This document shows, piece after piece, positions 35,757 through 47,861 of a stretch of DNA of 64,000 nucleotides. The stretch is taken from assembly GCF_016919175.1 (NCBI RefSeq), contig NZ_JAFFPU010000035.1:1-64000 (forward strand). Direction: 5' to 3'. The notes below the pieces were generated by a model. That model made no database searches and was not told the origin of the DNA. It saw nothing but the letters and a program-made list of their open reading frames with translations. Source of the stretch: Leptospira ainlahdjerensis (GTDB lineage: Bacteria; Spirochaetota; Leptospiria; Leptospirales; Leptospiraceae). The translations under genes and the position numbers were made by a program. Within the stretch, counting starts at the first letter, position 1. Every line of letters begins with the position of its first letter.

Positions 35757-36789
35757 TCGCTTTCCTAAGGACGGATTTCGATTCTACGTTCTTAAATGCT
35801 TCCAAACGCAAATCTTGTCCGTTTAGAATTCGGTTCTTAAAATCCGAATTTGTCAAAATTTTATTGAGTAACACAGCCAAATCCGAAAACTTCTTTTTCT
35901 TAAAAAGAATTCCCGCTCCGTTTAATGTTTCCGGGACCGCACCTCCCGCGTATGCGAGAATCGGAATTTTATGAACCATCGCCTCGATCAAGGGAACACA
36001 AAATCCTTCGTGCTCACTCATGGAAACAAAAACGTCGGCTTCTTGGTAGAGATGATTCAGCTCGTTGTCCGAAAGAAATCCCGTGATCAAAACGTTCTTT
36101 CTTAAATCGTAAAAGTCCAACATTCTTTCCAATTCCTCCCTATAAAGAAAAAGTTCTCTGGAACTAAATCCAGCGAGGTAGAATTGAAACTGATCCGAAT
36201 ATAAAGTTTTGTAAGCGTGTGCGAGCCGGATCAAATCGTCTTGTCTTTTGTTCGGTGTGATTCTTCCCACAAAAAGAATTTTTTTGATCGGAGTTACGGG
36301 CTTTTCAGCTTTTGGGATCGACTGGGATAGCTGATATGTGATCGGAAGAATTCCCACGTTCTGAAAGCCTAATTCTTGCAGCTCCGCTTGATTGAATTTG
36401 GAAACAGCGAAGACAAGGTCGAATCGATCCTTCATCTCTTTGAGTTCCTCTCTGCCTTTTTTCAGGAGATAACTCATCTTGAGATCGTAGGATTCGAAAA
36501 AATGATGCGGGGTGACATTATGATAAATTAGAATTCTCGGGGACCGGAAACTTCTCAGAAAATCGAAAACTCCCGAATGAATCGAGTGGTGATAGAATAA
36601 TATATCCTTCGAGGACTTTTTGTAAGTTTTATATTTTTTTACAAATGGAAGTTTGGATGCCCCTATATTTTCGGAATAAATGTCGCCTTTATATTCTAAT
36701 TCTCTTAAGTAGTTGCGGATCTCCAGCATCTCATTACTGATCGCATCTCCCGGATTGAAACCCGCCGAAAATTGTTGAACGGATCTCAT
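35740..36789 (-). CDS. GT4-family glycosyltransferase
   Basis: A 349-residue GT-B glycosyltransferase. FSAGFNPGDAISNEMLEIRN lies near the N terminus, ILFVGRITPNKRQDDLIRLA near residue 185, and the C-terminal signature EADVFVSMSEHEGFCVPLIE, a classic GT4 E-x7-E motif. It is clearly paralogous to the neighbour at 36786-37844 (both have SMSEHEGF or CMSEHEGF). The start overlaps the upstream stop by four bases. Confidence 0.87.
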   Translation of the reverse strand: MRSVQQFSAGFNPGDAISNEMLEIRNYLRELEYKGDIYSENIGASKLPFVKKYKTYKKSSKDILFYHHSIHSGVFDFLRSFRSPRILIYHNVTPHHFFESYDLKMSYLLKKGREELKEMKDRFDLVFAVSKFNQAELQELGFQNVGILPITYQLSQSIPKAEKPVTPIKKILFVGRITPNKRQDDLIRLAHAYKTLYSDQFQFYLAGFSSRELFLYREELERMLDFYDLRKNVLITGFLSDNELNHLYQEADVFVSMSEHEGFCVPLIEAMVHKIPILAYAGGAVPETLNGAGILFKKKKFSDLAVLLNKILTNSDFKNRILNGQDLRLEAFKNVESKSVLRKAIENLS

Positions 36790-37844
36790 ACCAATATCCG
36801 CTCTTTAAAAAGATTTTCAAAAGAAAAACGATTGTATTCTTCGATGACGGTTTTTTCGGTTTGAGATATCCGTTCTCTTAAGTCTCTTTTTTCGATGAGG
36901 TGATCTATCAACCCGGCCAAAAAAGTCATGGATTCGAAGGATTTATTTTTAAAAAGAATTCCTCCGTTTTTCATCGTTTCCGGTGTCGCTCCCGCAGAAT
37001 AGGAAATCACGGGAACTCCGGCGCCGAAAGCCTCCAAAACCGGAATGTTGAATCCTTCGTGCTCGCTCATACAAACGTAAAGATCCATCGAGTTTAGAAA
37101 CGATTCCATTTCCTCGTCGTTCGCGTTTAAGCGAATTTGAACATGTCCAGTCAAACGTTTCTGTAAAACGAGCTTTTTAAGAAAAATATAATATTCTTTG
37201 AAGACGGGAGGAACGTTTCCGCAGATCAAAAGTTGGACGTTTTGTCTAAATTTGAGAATCGAAGGAAGAAGTTCTAAAAGGTCTTCCATTTTTTTGTTCG
37301 GAGAAATTCTTCCGATAAAACCGATCGTAAATTCTCTTTTGTCCTTCGGAAACGTTTCTCTGATTTTGTACTTCCTCACGATCGGCAATATGAGCTGATT
37401 TTCGATTCCCAAAGATCGTAAAAACTCTGCGTTGAATTCCGAAGAGGGTAAAAACAGATCGGTTTCATTTTTGAGAGAATACAATTCTAAAAGGGAACGT
37501 TTTTCCTCCAATTGAAGCGTATTATAAATTTCGGGACTTACAAAATTCTTAAAATAGGCAACAGGAGTAAAACTCTGATAGCGGATGATCTTTTTTCCGG
37601 GAAGATCGCGAAACCAATCGAGAGGATATCCACATCCTCCGTAGTTTAGAATGTGAACGTCTTCCCGTTTGAATTCCTGCCCGATAGGATGAACTTGGAT
37701 TTCATAGTTTTCTTTCGATAGGTTCTTAAGACAAAAAATCGAATTCGGGATTTCTAATGTTTTCAGCACGTTGGAAATACCTTTGATATCGTTTCCGATT
37801 CCGTCTCCGTCCCGGAACTCTGTAACGTGCTGATAGACTTTCAT
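36786..37844 (-). CDS. GT4-family glycosyltransferase
   Basis: A 352-residue GT-B glycosyltransferase. YQHVTEFRDGDGIGNDIKGI opens the acceptor domain. TIGFIGRISPNKKMEDLLEL and MDLYVCMSEHEGFNIPVLEA identify the GT4 donor domain. It begins in a four-base overlap with the methyltransferase-like gene upstream and ends in one with the next transferase, so all four are likely translated from one message. Its sugar and acceptor are unknown. Confidence 0.87.
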   Translation of the reverse strand: MKVYQHVTEFRDGDGIGNDIKGISNVLKTLEIPNSIFCLKNLSKENYEIQVHPIGQEFKREDVHILNYGGCGYPLDWFRDLPGKKIIRYQSFTPVAYFKNFVSPEIYNTLQLEEKRSLLELYSLKNETDLFLPSSEFNAEFLRSLGIENQLILPIVRKYKIRETFPKDKREFTIGFIGRISPNKKMEDLLELLPSILKFRQNVQLLICGNVPPVFKEYYIFLKKLVLQKRLTGHVQIRLNANDEEMESFLNSMDLYVCMSEHEGFNIPVLEAFGAGVPVISYSAGATPETMKNGGILFKNKSFESMTFLAGLIDHLIEKRDLRERISQTEKTVIEEYNRFSFENLFKERILV

Positions 37845-38851
37845 TTTCTAAACGATAGAATTGTGAATCCGTCTTCCGATTTTTTTTCTATGATGTTTCT
37901 AAAACCTAATTGTTTCAGATAGTCTCGAATTAACGGTTCCTGGATTCTTGTGAGTCTCAGAGGCAAAAACGGAGAAGGATAATTCGAATTTTCATTGGAG
38001 AATCGAAAACGGATCTCCGTTCCGGAAGAAGCGCTGCGGCTCAAGGAACGAAGCGCCTTTTCTATCAACCAATGCGGATGAATCGAAAGGTTCTCGGATA
38101 TTATAATTTTAGAATATTGTAAACAGTTTTTGGGAATGGAGCCCGGTTCTTCCAGTTTGATTTTTGTTGTAATCGAAGTGCGGATGAATTCTTCGCAGGA
38201 ACGGTTCCAGGTTACGGATTCGAACTGAGCCCCTATCTTCAAAAGTTGTTTTAGAATTTTGCCCCAACCAGGTGAAAGAACCAAAACGTTTTCGGAAGGT
38301 TCGATCGATTCCAACAAAAAAGTTTCACTTTCTTCGATCGTGTCTTCTGAATAGAGATTTTCATTCGCCCACAGAAACTCTGGTCTCACTTCTTTTCCAA
38401 TGGCTTGATTCCATTCTAAAAATTCCGAATAAAAGGATTCCATCTTCCGTTTTAAATTTTGATTCTCGGACCGGATCAAAATCAATTCGTGTAGGACGCT
38501 GTAAAAGGCTCGAGTTCTGTTTTCGGAAAGTTTTTTATCTAAGAAGGAATAAAATTCCGCAAAACGGATCAACAACCATTTCAAAGGTCCGCGTACAAAC
38601 CAAAGTTTTGGATTGGAAAATTTGGGTGCGGCAATTCCTTTTTCAAAAAGATGTGCGATTTCAGCCGGATCAAAATCTCGATAACCTTCCGGACTGGGAG
38701 GTGAGAATTTCCAATGAGTGAGTTTGTCGATGTCTTCCTTTGTGGAAGGATTTTTTTTGAGTTTGGATTCTATTTCTTCCATAATTTCCCGGACGTTGAT
38801 CCGGGAATCTCTGATTTCGAATAGTTCCTGAAATTTATCTTCCATGCGCAA
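37841..38851 (-). CDS. Methyltransferase-like hypothetical protein in glycosylation operon
   Basis: A 336-residue protein. The C-terminal half looks like a weakened Rossmann methyltransferase: ENVLVLSPGWGKILKQLLKI in place of motif I, then IIISENLSIHPHWLIEKALR. The glycine-rich SAM loop is not canonical, so activity is uncertain. The N-terminal half is charged and helical. As first gene of the overlapping glycosyltransferase operon it may cap or modify the same glycan. Divergent from the epimerase gene across 78 bp. Confidence 0.6.
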   Translation of the reverse strand: MRMEDKFQELFEIRDSRINVREIMEEIESKLKKNPSTKEDIDKLTHWKFSPPSPEGYRDFDPAEIAHLFEKGIAAPKFSNPKLWFVRGPLKWLLIRFAEFYSFLDKKLSENRTRAFYSVLHELILIRSENQNLKRKMESFYSEFLEWNQAIGKEVRPEFLWANENLYSEDTIEESETFLLESIEPSENVLVLSPGWGKILKQLLKIGAQFESVTWNRSCEEFIRTSITTKIKLEEPGSIPKNCLQYSKIIISENLSIHPHWLIEKALRSLSRSASSGTEIRFRFSNENSNYPSPFLPLRLTRIQEPLIRDYLKQLGFRNIIEKKSEDGFTILSFRK

Positions 38852-38859
38852 AGGGAGAG

Positions 38860-39886
<1,027 letters not shown>

Positions 39887-39919
39887 TAAATTAGAAAATT
39901 CTTTTTTCCCGAGAGAAGT

Positions 39920-40261
39920 TTACTTTAACAAAACGATTCCCGTCTCCAAAAGATCACAGAAGATAATTTTTCCGTTCTGATTGCTTTCATAGACGAAGTC
40001 TTGAAAACTCTTAGAATTGTATTTCGAAATGTCTCCAACGATGAGAATTCGAATTTTATAATTGGAGGTTTTTTGTAAAATTTCTCCCGCAAAGCCTGTT
40101 TTTAAATCGAAAAAAGAATCTGGAAAACTGGAACGATTGAAAGCAAACGTGTCGGCTTTTGCGGAATAAACGAGTTCCAAAAAAGAATTCACATCCTGAA
40201 TCTTAAGGTCTTCTTCATTGAAGAACAGGATCGTTCCCTTTGCCGTTTCGATTTCTTTCAT
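39920..40261 (-). CDS. DUF4180 domain protein
   Basis: A 113-residue protein with the DUF4180 layout: GTILFFNEEDLKIQDVNSFL, then SSFPDSFFDLKTGFAGEILQ and YKIRILIVGDISKYNSKSFQ. Function is unknown for the family. AAGGAG stands before the ATG at 40261. It is convergent with the epimerase gene and 142 nt from the SanA-like gene on the same strand. Confidence 0.8.
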   Translation of the reverse strand: MKEIETAKGTILFFNEEDLKIQDVNSFLELVYSAKADTFAFNRSSFPDSFFDLKTGFAGEILQKTSNYKIRILIVGDISKYNSKSFQDFVYESNQNGKIIFCDLLETGIVLLK

Positions 40262-40403
40262 GATTCTCCTTTTGGATTCGAGCTTCCGTCACCTTCGTCT
40301 CGCTCGATTCGATAAGCTAATTTTATAAATTCTATATTAGAAAAAAAAATTTCCAATTCGATAGAATATAAATTTGATTTTAAGATTTCTTTCGGTTCAA
40401 TTT

Positions 40404-41114
40404 TTAAAGGACGGAGCCTTTCCAGGTTTTGATTCCGCTTCCCTCGATCGGAAAAGGATCCCCCAAATATTTCGGATTTGTCTTGAATAGATTCATATCG
40501 ACCCAAGCCAAAGTGCGGGCGAAAAATTCACGGGATCGACTAAAAGGTCCGCTTGTGTAAATTCTTCTATCAGCTTCGAAGGCTTGGAACTTGAGTCCGA
40601 TTTTATTTGCGAGAAACGCAGCCCTCGGCTGATAAACTCTCTGACTGACAAAGATCAGGTCCTTAACCTGAAAAATTTCCTTCGCGCGGACCAAGGTGTC
40701 TAACGTTCGAAAGCCGGCGTGATCCACGAATATATCCTTTTCATTTACTTCGTTTTTAAGAATGTAGAGAAGCATGGGTTTTACTTCGTTATAATAAATC
40801 GAGCCGTTGTCGCCGGAGAGAAGAATTTTGCGGACCTTTCCCTGGTGATACAATTCCAGAGCGCAATCCAATCGATCTTTTAGAACGGGAGAAGGTTCAT
40901 TTTTGTAAACCGAGGCGCCCGGTACGACCGCGACTGTCGCCGGTTTGGCGGATCTGTGATTCTGGAATTTTTCGGCGTGAAGATACGATTCTTCGAAACT
41001 GAAATCGATGGCGATCGGCGCGGCAATCAGAAGAAATAGAACGAACCCGGACCAGACATAAAATTTAGGGTTTTTAAAGAATTTTAAGCGAAACACGGAG
41101 TTGCAATCCGTCAA
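40404..41114 (-). CDS. SanA/YdcF-like (DUF218) inner-membrane protein
   Basis: A 236-residue protein with one N-terminal membrane span (FYVWSGFVLFLLIAAPIAI) and a periplasmic DUF218 domain. The domain includes VAVVPGASVYKNEPSPVLKD, KILLSGDNGSIYYNEVKPM and LIFVSQRVYQPRAAFLANKI, the last typical of SanA. SanA affects envelope permeability and vancomycin tolerance in enterics. The mechanism is unknown. Confidence 0.85.
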   Translation of the reverse strand: MTDCNSVFRLKFFKNPKFYVWSGFVLFLLIAAPIAIDFSFEESYLHAEKFQNHRSAKPATVAVVPGASVYKNEPSPVLKDRLDCALELYHQGKVRKILLSGDNGSIYYNEVKPMLLYILKNEVNEKDIFVDHAGFRTLDTLVRAKEIFQVKDLIFVSQRVYQPRAAFLANKIGLKFQAFEADRRIYTSGPFSRSREFFARTLAWVDMNLFKTNPKYLGDPFPIEGSGIKTWKGSVL

Positions 41115-41189
41115 AATCAGGATTGTTTTTTTAGTCCCTTACAAGCCAAATTCAAGTGTGAAACCCCTTTTTTTCTTTTCAAAGGATGG

Positions 41190-41195
41190 GAACCG
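41190..41195 (+). promoter_or_regulatory. GGAACC, ECF-like -35 element
   Basis: GGAACC, the common -35 hexamer of ECF sigma promoters, lies 52 nt before the first gene of the sigma-factor module. No clear -10 partner is seen, so this is only a hint of autoregulation. Confidence 0.3.
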
Positions 41196-41246
41196 GTAAA
41201 AAATTTCGAAACAGGAAACTAACCTTCGGGCTACGGGTCTTATAAT

Positions 41247-41816
41247 TTGAGCAAATACCTCATGAATCTCCTGAATTCAATTGTCAGAATGACCGTCGCC
41301 GGTTGCTTTCTTGCGCCGGCGGTTATTTTTTCCCAAGAACTGATGGGGCTTCGGTCCGGAACGGATTCCAACACTCCGGCTCCGGTTCGTCAATTGGCGC
41401 CGATTCGCCAGTTAAGAAGTTTTGGATTGGTCTTCGGAAATGTGGATACGGTCCGTGAAAGGTTTGCTCTTTCGGAACAACAGTTGGATGAGATCTCGAG
41501 AATCAACGAGAAACACAAACAAGCGCATTTTCGATGGCTTCAGAAAATTTCTCCGATCGAAATCGAACTCGAGGGGCTTTTGATGGAGCCTAACGTCGAC
41601 TTAACGAAGATCAGAAAACTTTTGATCGAAATCGGGAGATATACGACCGAAATTAGAATCAATCAGATTTCTCATCGTCTTGCTATTGAAAAAATACTTA
41701 CCAGGGACCAAAAGTCCAAAATCAAAGAGCCTTCTACTCGCCAAGAAAACGGATTCCCCGTGAATCTTTTTTCTCCGGAAAGAATTATACTACCAATACA
41801 GGGAATCCTACACTGA
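41247..41816 (+). CDS. Exported Spy/CnrX-like helical protein
   Basis: A 189-residue protein (TTG start at 41247; ATG 41262 is an equal option). A signal peptide (about residues 7-31, MTVAGCFLAPAVIFSQ) directs it to the periplasm. The mature part holds two or three long helices: VRERFALSEQQLDEISRINE, KISPIEIELEGLLMEPNVDL and IRKLLIEIGRYTTEIRINQI, like CpxP/Spy and heavy-metal sensors of the CnrX group. No Met/His/Cys-rich metal site is evident. It lies 7 nt before an ECF sigma gene and is probably its signal input. Confidence 0.65.
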   Translation: MSKYLMNLLNSIVRMTVAGCFLAPAVIFSQELMGLRSGTDSNTPAPVRQLAPIRQLRSFGLVFGNVDTVRERFALSEQQLDEISRINEKHKQAHFRWLQKISPIEIELEGLLMEPNVDLTKIRKLLIEIGRYTTEIRINQISHRLAIEKILTRDQKSKIKEPSTRQENGFPVNLFSPERIILPIQGILH

Positions 41817-41823
41817 GGTATTC

Positions 41824-42333
41824 ATGGACCAGAAAGAATTTACCGAACTGATCGATTCGACAAAACATATCGTATTGTCTGCGATTAAGAAAAATTTATT
41901 CGAAGAATTTCACGACTCGATTGACGACGTAGTTCAGGAAACTTATTTTCGGGCTTACAAAAGTCTTTCCGCAAACAAGTTTCGCGGAGACTCTGCGGTG
42001 AGCACTTGGCTTTATACGATCGCAAGAAACGAATCTCTGAGAATGAATCAAAAACGTTCCAGACAAACCGCCCTTGCAAGCAGGCTGAAAGAAAAAGTCA
42101 TCCAAGATCATTCCATTCAGGAAAAAGAAGCCGCTTCCGCGAGCTTTACCGATTTTGAATTGAAAGATCTTTTAGCGATGCTTCCATGGAAATATAAATC
42201 CGTGTTGAGTTTGGTCGGGGAAGGATACAAAGAACAGCAGATTGCGGAGAAACTCAGTATTCCGGAGGGAACGGTAAAGTCCAGAGCGTTCCGAGGAAAA
42301 CAGATGTTAAAGAAAATATTCGTTGATAAGTGA
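41824..42333 (+). CDS. ECF-type RNA polymerase sigma factor
   Basis: A 169-residue sigma-70 relative with only regions 2 and 4. Region 2: DSIDDVVQETYFRAYKSLSA and STWLYTIARNESLRMNQKRS. Region 4: LAMLPWKYKSVLSLVGEGYK then QIAEKLSIPEGTVKSRAFRG, with the helix-turn-helix. It should redirect RNA polymerase to stress genes when freed from its anti-sigma. The neighbours, an exported sensor-like protein and a membrane protein, suggest membrane-signal control. Confidence 0.9.
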   Translation: MDQKEFTELIDSTKHIVLSAIKKNLFEEFHDSIDDVVQETYFRAYKSLSANKFRGDSAVSTWLYTIARNESLRMNQKRSRQTALASRLKEKVIQDHSIQEKEAASASFTDFELKDLLAMLPWKYKSVLSLVGEGYKEQQIAEKLSIPEGTVKSRAFRGKQMLKKIFVDK

Positions 42334-42352
42334 GAGATAGGATAAAGACAGC

Positions 42353-42676
42353 ATGAAATCGAACGGATTCGAAAAAGAAATTTCAGACAGGCTCTGTAGT
42401 AAGGTTTGGAGTTCTAAAATCTGTGATGGAGTTTATAAAAAGCGTAAATGGAAGATGATTCAATTGGCGTTGATCACATTCTTATCCGCTTTCTTTTCGA
42501 GTTCCATTGTATGGTTCTCCTTTTTTGAAACGGATGAAAACAGCATAGCTCGAAACGAGTTACATTCTTGGGTTCAGGAGCAAATTTACGGAACGGCCGT
42601 AGAAGCCGAATCCACGACGATGCCAGTTTCATTGGATGTGGATACTCTGATTGAGGCTTCCTTAGATCGAAGATAA
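42353..42676 (+). CDS. Single-span membrane protein, candidate anti-sigma factor
   Basis: A 107-residue protein. A 34-residue cytoplasmic N terminus (MKSNGFEKEISDRLCSKVWS and onward) precedes one membrane segment (MIQLALITFLSAFFSSSIVW) and a 50-residue periplasmic tail. CnrY-type anti-sigma factors have this very short cytoplasmic arm. It has no zinc-binding HxxxCxxC motif. The gene is 19 nt after the sigma gene. Role inferred from context. Confidence 0.55.
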   Translation: MKSNGFEKEISDRLCSKVWSSKICDGVYKKRKWKMIQLALITFLSAFFSSSIVWFSFFETDENSIARNELHSWVQEQIYGTAVEAESTTMPVSLDVDTLIEASLDRR

Positions 42677-42808
42677 TTGCTAAGTCGAAAGAAATACGAT
42701 CAAAGTTCGGATCTATTCCGATTATATTGGTTTCTTTTTGTATTGAAGTGTAGTTGACCTTCTGAAAGTTTTAGGAATTCAAATTCCTTTCAAAAATAAA
42801 AATCGAAA

Positions 42809-42840
42809 GTAATCTTAGAATTATGGAATTCTAAGATTAC
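42809..42840. promoter_or_regulatory. Perfect 14-bp inverted repeat upstream of P450
   Basis: GTAATCTTAGAATT and AATTCTAAGATTAC are exact inverted copies around ATGG, 58 nt before the P450 start. No T-run follows on the plus strand, so an operator is more likely than a terminator. Confidence 0.45.
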
Positions 42841-42897
42841 CAGTGTCTCGGCTGGAGTCCGGATTCTTCCGGAAAAAAATCAAACTTGGAGAATCCA

Positions 42898-44283
42898 ATG
42901 TTTTCATTAAACTCCAGTCTTTCCCCAAAAAAAGACTCTCAAAAGATCGAATCCCCGCCGGGTTCTTACGGTTTCTTTGCACTGCGTCATCTTTATAGGA
43001 TGCGTAGAGATATCATCGGATTCTTCCAAGACATGAAGAAAAAACACGGAGACGTGGTTTTGTTCGGAATTCGTAAAACGAGAATTTTTATGATTCAGAG
43101 TCCAGAAGACATCCGTCATGTTCTTCAGGAAAACAGCGCCAACTATCATAAGAGTGTCTTCTACGACGAATTGAAAAGAATTCTCGGAAAAGGGCTTTTA
43201 ACTTCCGAAGGAGATTTCTGGAAAAAACAAAGAAGGCTGATTCAACCCGCGTTTCATCGTCAGCGAATATCAGAGTTTACTCATATAATGGCGGAAGAAA
43301 CCCGAACCATTTTTCAGGAATGGGAATCCAGACAAAAAAACGGAACACTTGGGGTCGATCTTTCTGAAGAAATGATGAGACTTACATTTGCGATTGTGGG
43401 TAAGACCTTGTTTCGCTCCGACGTAAAAGAATATTCGGACATCATCGCAACGAATGTCGAAATCGCCATGCAGGAAGTCACCAAACGTTTGACGATGGTT
43501 TTTCCTCCTCCGATTCACTGGCCTCTTCCCGGAAATCGAAGATTACGAAACGCGATCGAATCCATGAACGAAGTTATCTACGAACTGATCGACCAGAGAA
43601 GAAAAAATCCTTCAAATGATTTGATTAGTATGCTTTTGGAAATCCAGGACGAAGAAACCGGTGAAAAGATGAGCGTCGAACAGGTGCGAGACGAAGCGAT
43701 TACACTTCTTCTGGCGGGACATGAAACAACCGCAAACGCACTGACATGGGCCTTTTATCTTTTATCCAATCATCCGGATGTTTTTTCCAAACTCAAAGCG
43801 GAAGCGAAGAATGTTTTGGGAGAGAAGATTCCCTCTTTAGAAGACGTCGGATCTCTGACTTATTCAAGAATGGTTTTGGAAGAATCGATGCGGCTTTTTC
43901 CACCTGCCTGGACGGTCGAACGATCCGCGTTGGGTTGGGACGAGGTCGGTGGATACAAGGTTCCTCCCGGAACCAATGTTTCCATTTGTATCTACACGAT
44001 TCACCGAGATCCGCGTTTCTGGAAAGAACCCGAAAAGTTTTGGCCGGAAAGATTCTCCGAAGAAAACTCAAAAGACAGACCGAAATATGCCTACATTCCG
44101 TTTGGTGGTGGTCCGAGAATTTGTATCGGAAACGTATTTGCGATGACGGAAGGAATTCTCATTCTAAGTATGATCGCCAGAAAATACGATTTAAGGCCGG
44201 TTCCCGGTCATAAAGTCGAATTGGAACCTTTAGTCACATTAAGACCAAAACACGGAATGTGGATGGATTTGGTTTCCACTTGA
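42898..44283 (+). CDS. Cytochrome P450
   Basis: A 461-residue haem monooxygenase from ATG 42898 (GGAG six bases upstream). The frame opens at TTG 42886, but that would cover the ribosome site. The I-helix oxygen-activation motif is LLAGHETTANAL, the K-helix ExxR is EESMR, and the haem-binding loop FGGGPRICIGN has the axial Cys409. There is no fused reductase, so it needs partner redox proteins. No membrane anchor is seen. Its substrate is unknown, and fatty acid hydroxylation is common in this branch. Confidence 0.92.
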   Translation: MFSLNSSLSPKKDSQKIESPPGSYGFFALRHLYRMRRDIIGFFQDMKKKHGDVVLFGIRKTRIFMIQSPEDIRHVLQENSANYHKSVFYDELKRILGKGLLTSEGDFWKKQRRLIQPAFHRQRISEFTHIMAEETRTIFQEWESRQKNGTLGVDLSEEMMRLTFAIVGKTLFRSDVKEYSDIIATNVEIAMQEVTKRLTMVFPPPIHWPLPGNRRLRNAIESMNEVIYELIDQRRKNPSNDLISMLLEIQDEETGEKMSVEQVRDEAITLLLAGHETTANALTWAFYLLSNHPDVFSKLKAEAKNVLGEKIPSLEDVGSLTYSRMVLEESMRLFPPAWTVERSALGWDEVGGYKVPPGTNVSICIYTIHRDPRFWKEPEKFWPERFSEENSKDRPKYAYIPFGGGPRICIGNVFAMTEGILILSMIARKYDLRPVPGHKVELEPLVTLRPKHGMWMDLVST

Positions 44284-44327
44284 CCTATACTTCCCCGGAA
44301 TAGACTCTTTATCTGGAGTCTATTCCC

Positions 44328-45299
<972 letters not shown>

Positions 45300-45317
45300 T
45301 CTCGATTCAAATTCGAT

Positions 45318-47363
<2,046 letters not shown>

Positions 47364-47861
47364 TTCGGTTCCATTTTTTCGTCGATTTCATGGTTCGTGG
47401 TCATACATAAAATAGAATTCTTTCTCGTATCAGTTTTCTTCTGATTTTACACTTATATCTTATCTCACTGGCCTTCGGGACTATTAAGATCCTCTTTTGA
47501 AACGTCGTTTTTCCAAAGGAGAATTCAGAGTAAAGAATCAACCCGATTCCACATTCTGAATTTGTAAGTTTTGTTTCTTTAAAATAAATTGAATTCTTTC
47601 CAATAGGATTTCGCCGCTAATTGGCATTCTATTTCTTTCTAAGAATTGATCTTCTACTTTTCTAAGATTCTTTTTTAATTGTTAGAAAACCTACAAAAGT
47701 TGGTTTTGTACTTGAATCGAGCTATGGTCTTTTGTTAAAAAATGAACATTCGTTTATTTTATTTCAATTTATTCGGACTTCACAAAAAGAACTTGATACG
47801 TTGACTTCGATTTCTATTCTTTCTGCCGGAAGCGGATATTCTTTTTTTGAGGGGAATGATT
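47364..47861. other. Intergenic region upstream of the lipid operon
   Basis: About 500 nt without a supported gene. It is AT-rich and contains the candidate promoter listed separately and some TTC/TCT-rich runs. No tRNA or insertion-sequence end is seen. Confidence 0.6.
47793..47820 (+). promoter_or_regulatory. Candidate sigma-70 promoter of the lipid operon
   Basis: TTGATA (5 of 6 to TTGACA) and TATTCT (4 of 6 to TATAAT) with 16 nt between them, about 40 nt upstream of the acyl-CoA synthetase start. Confidence 0.4.
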
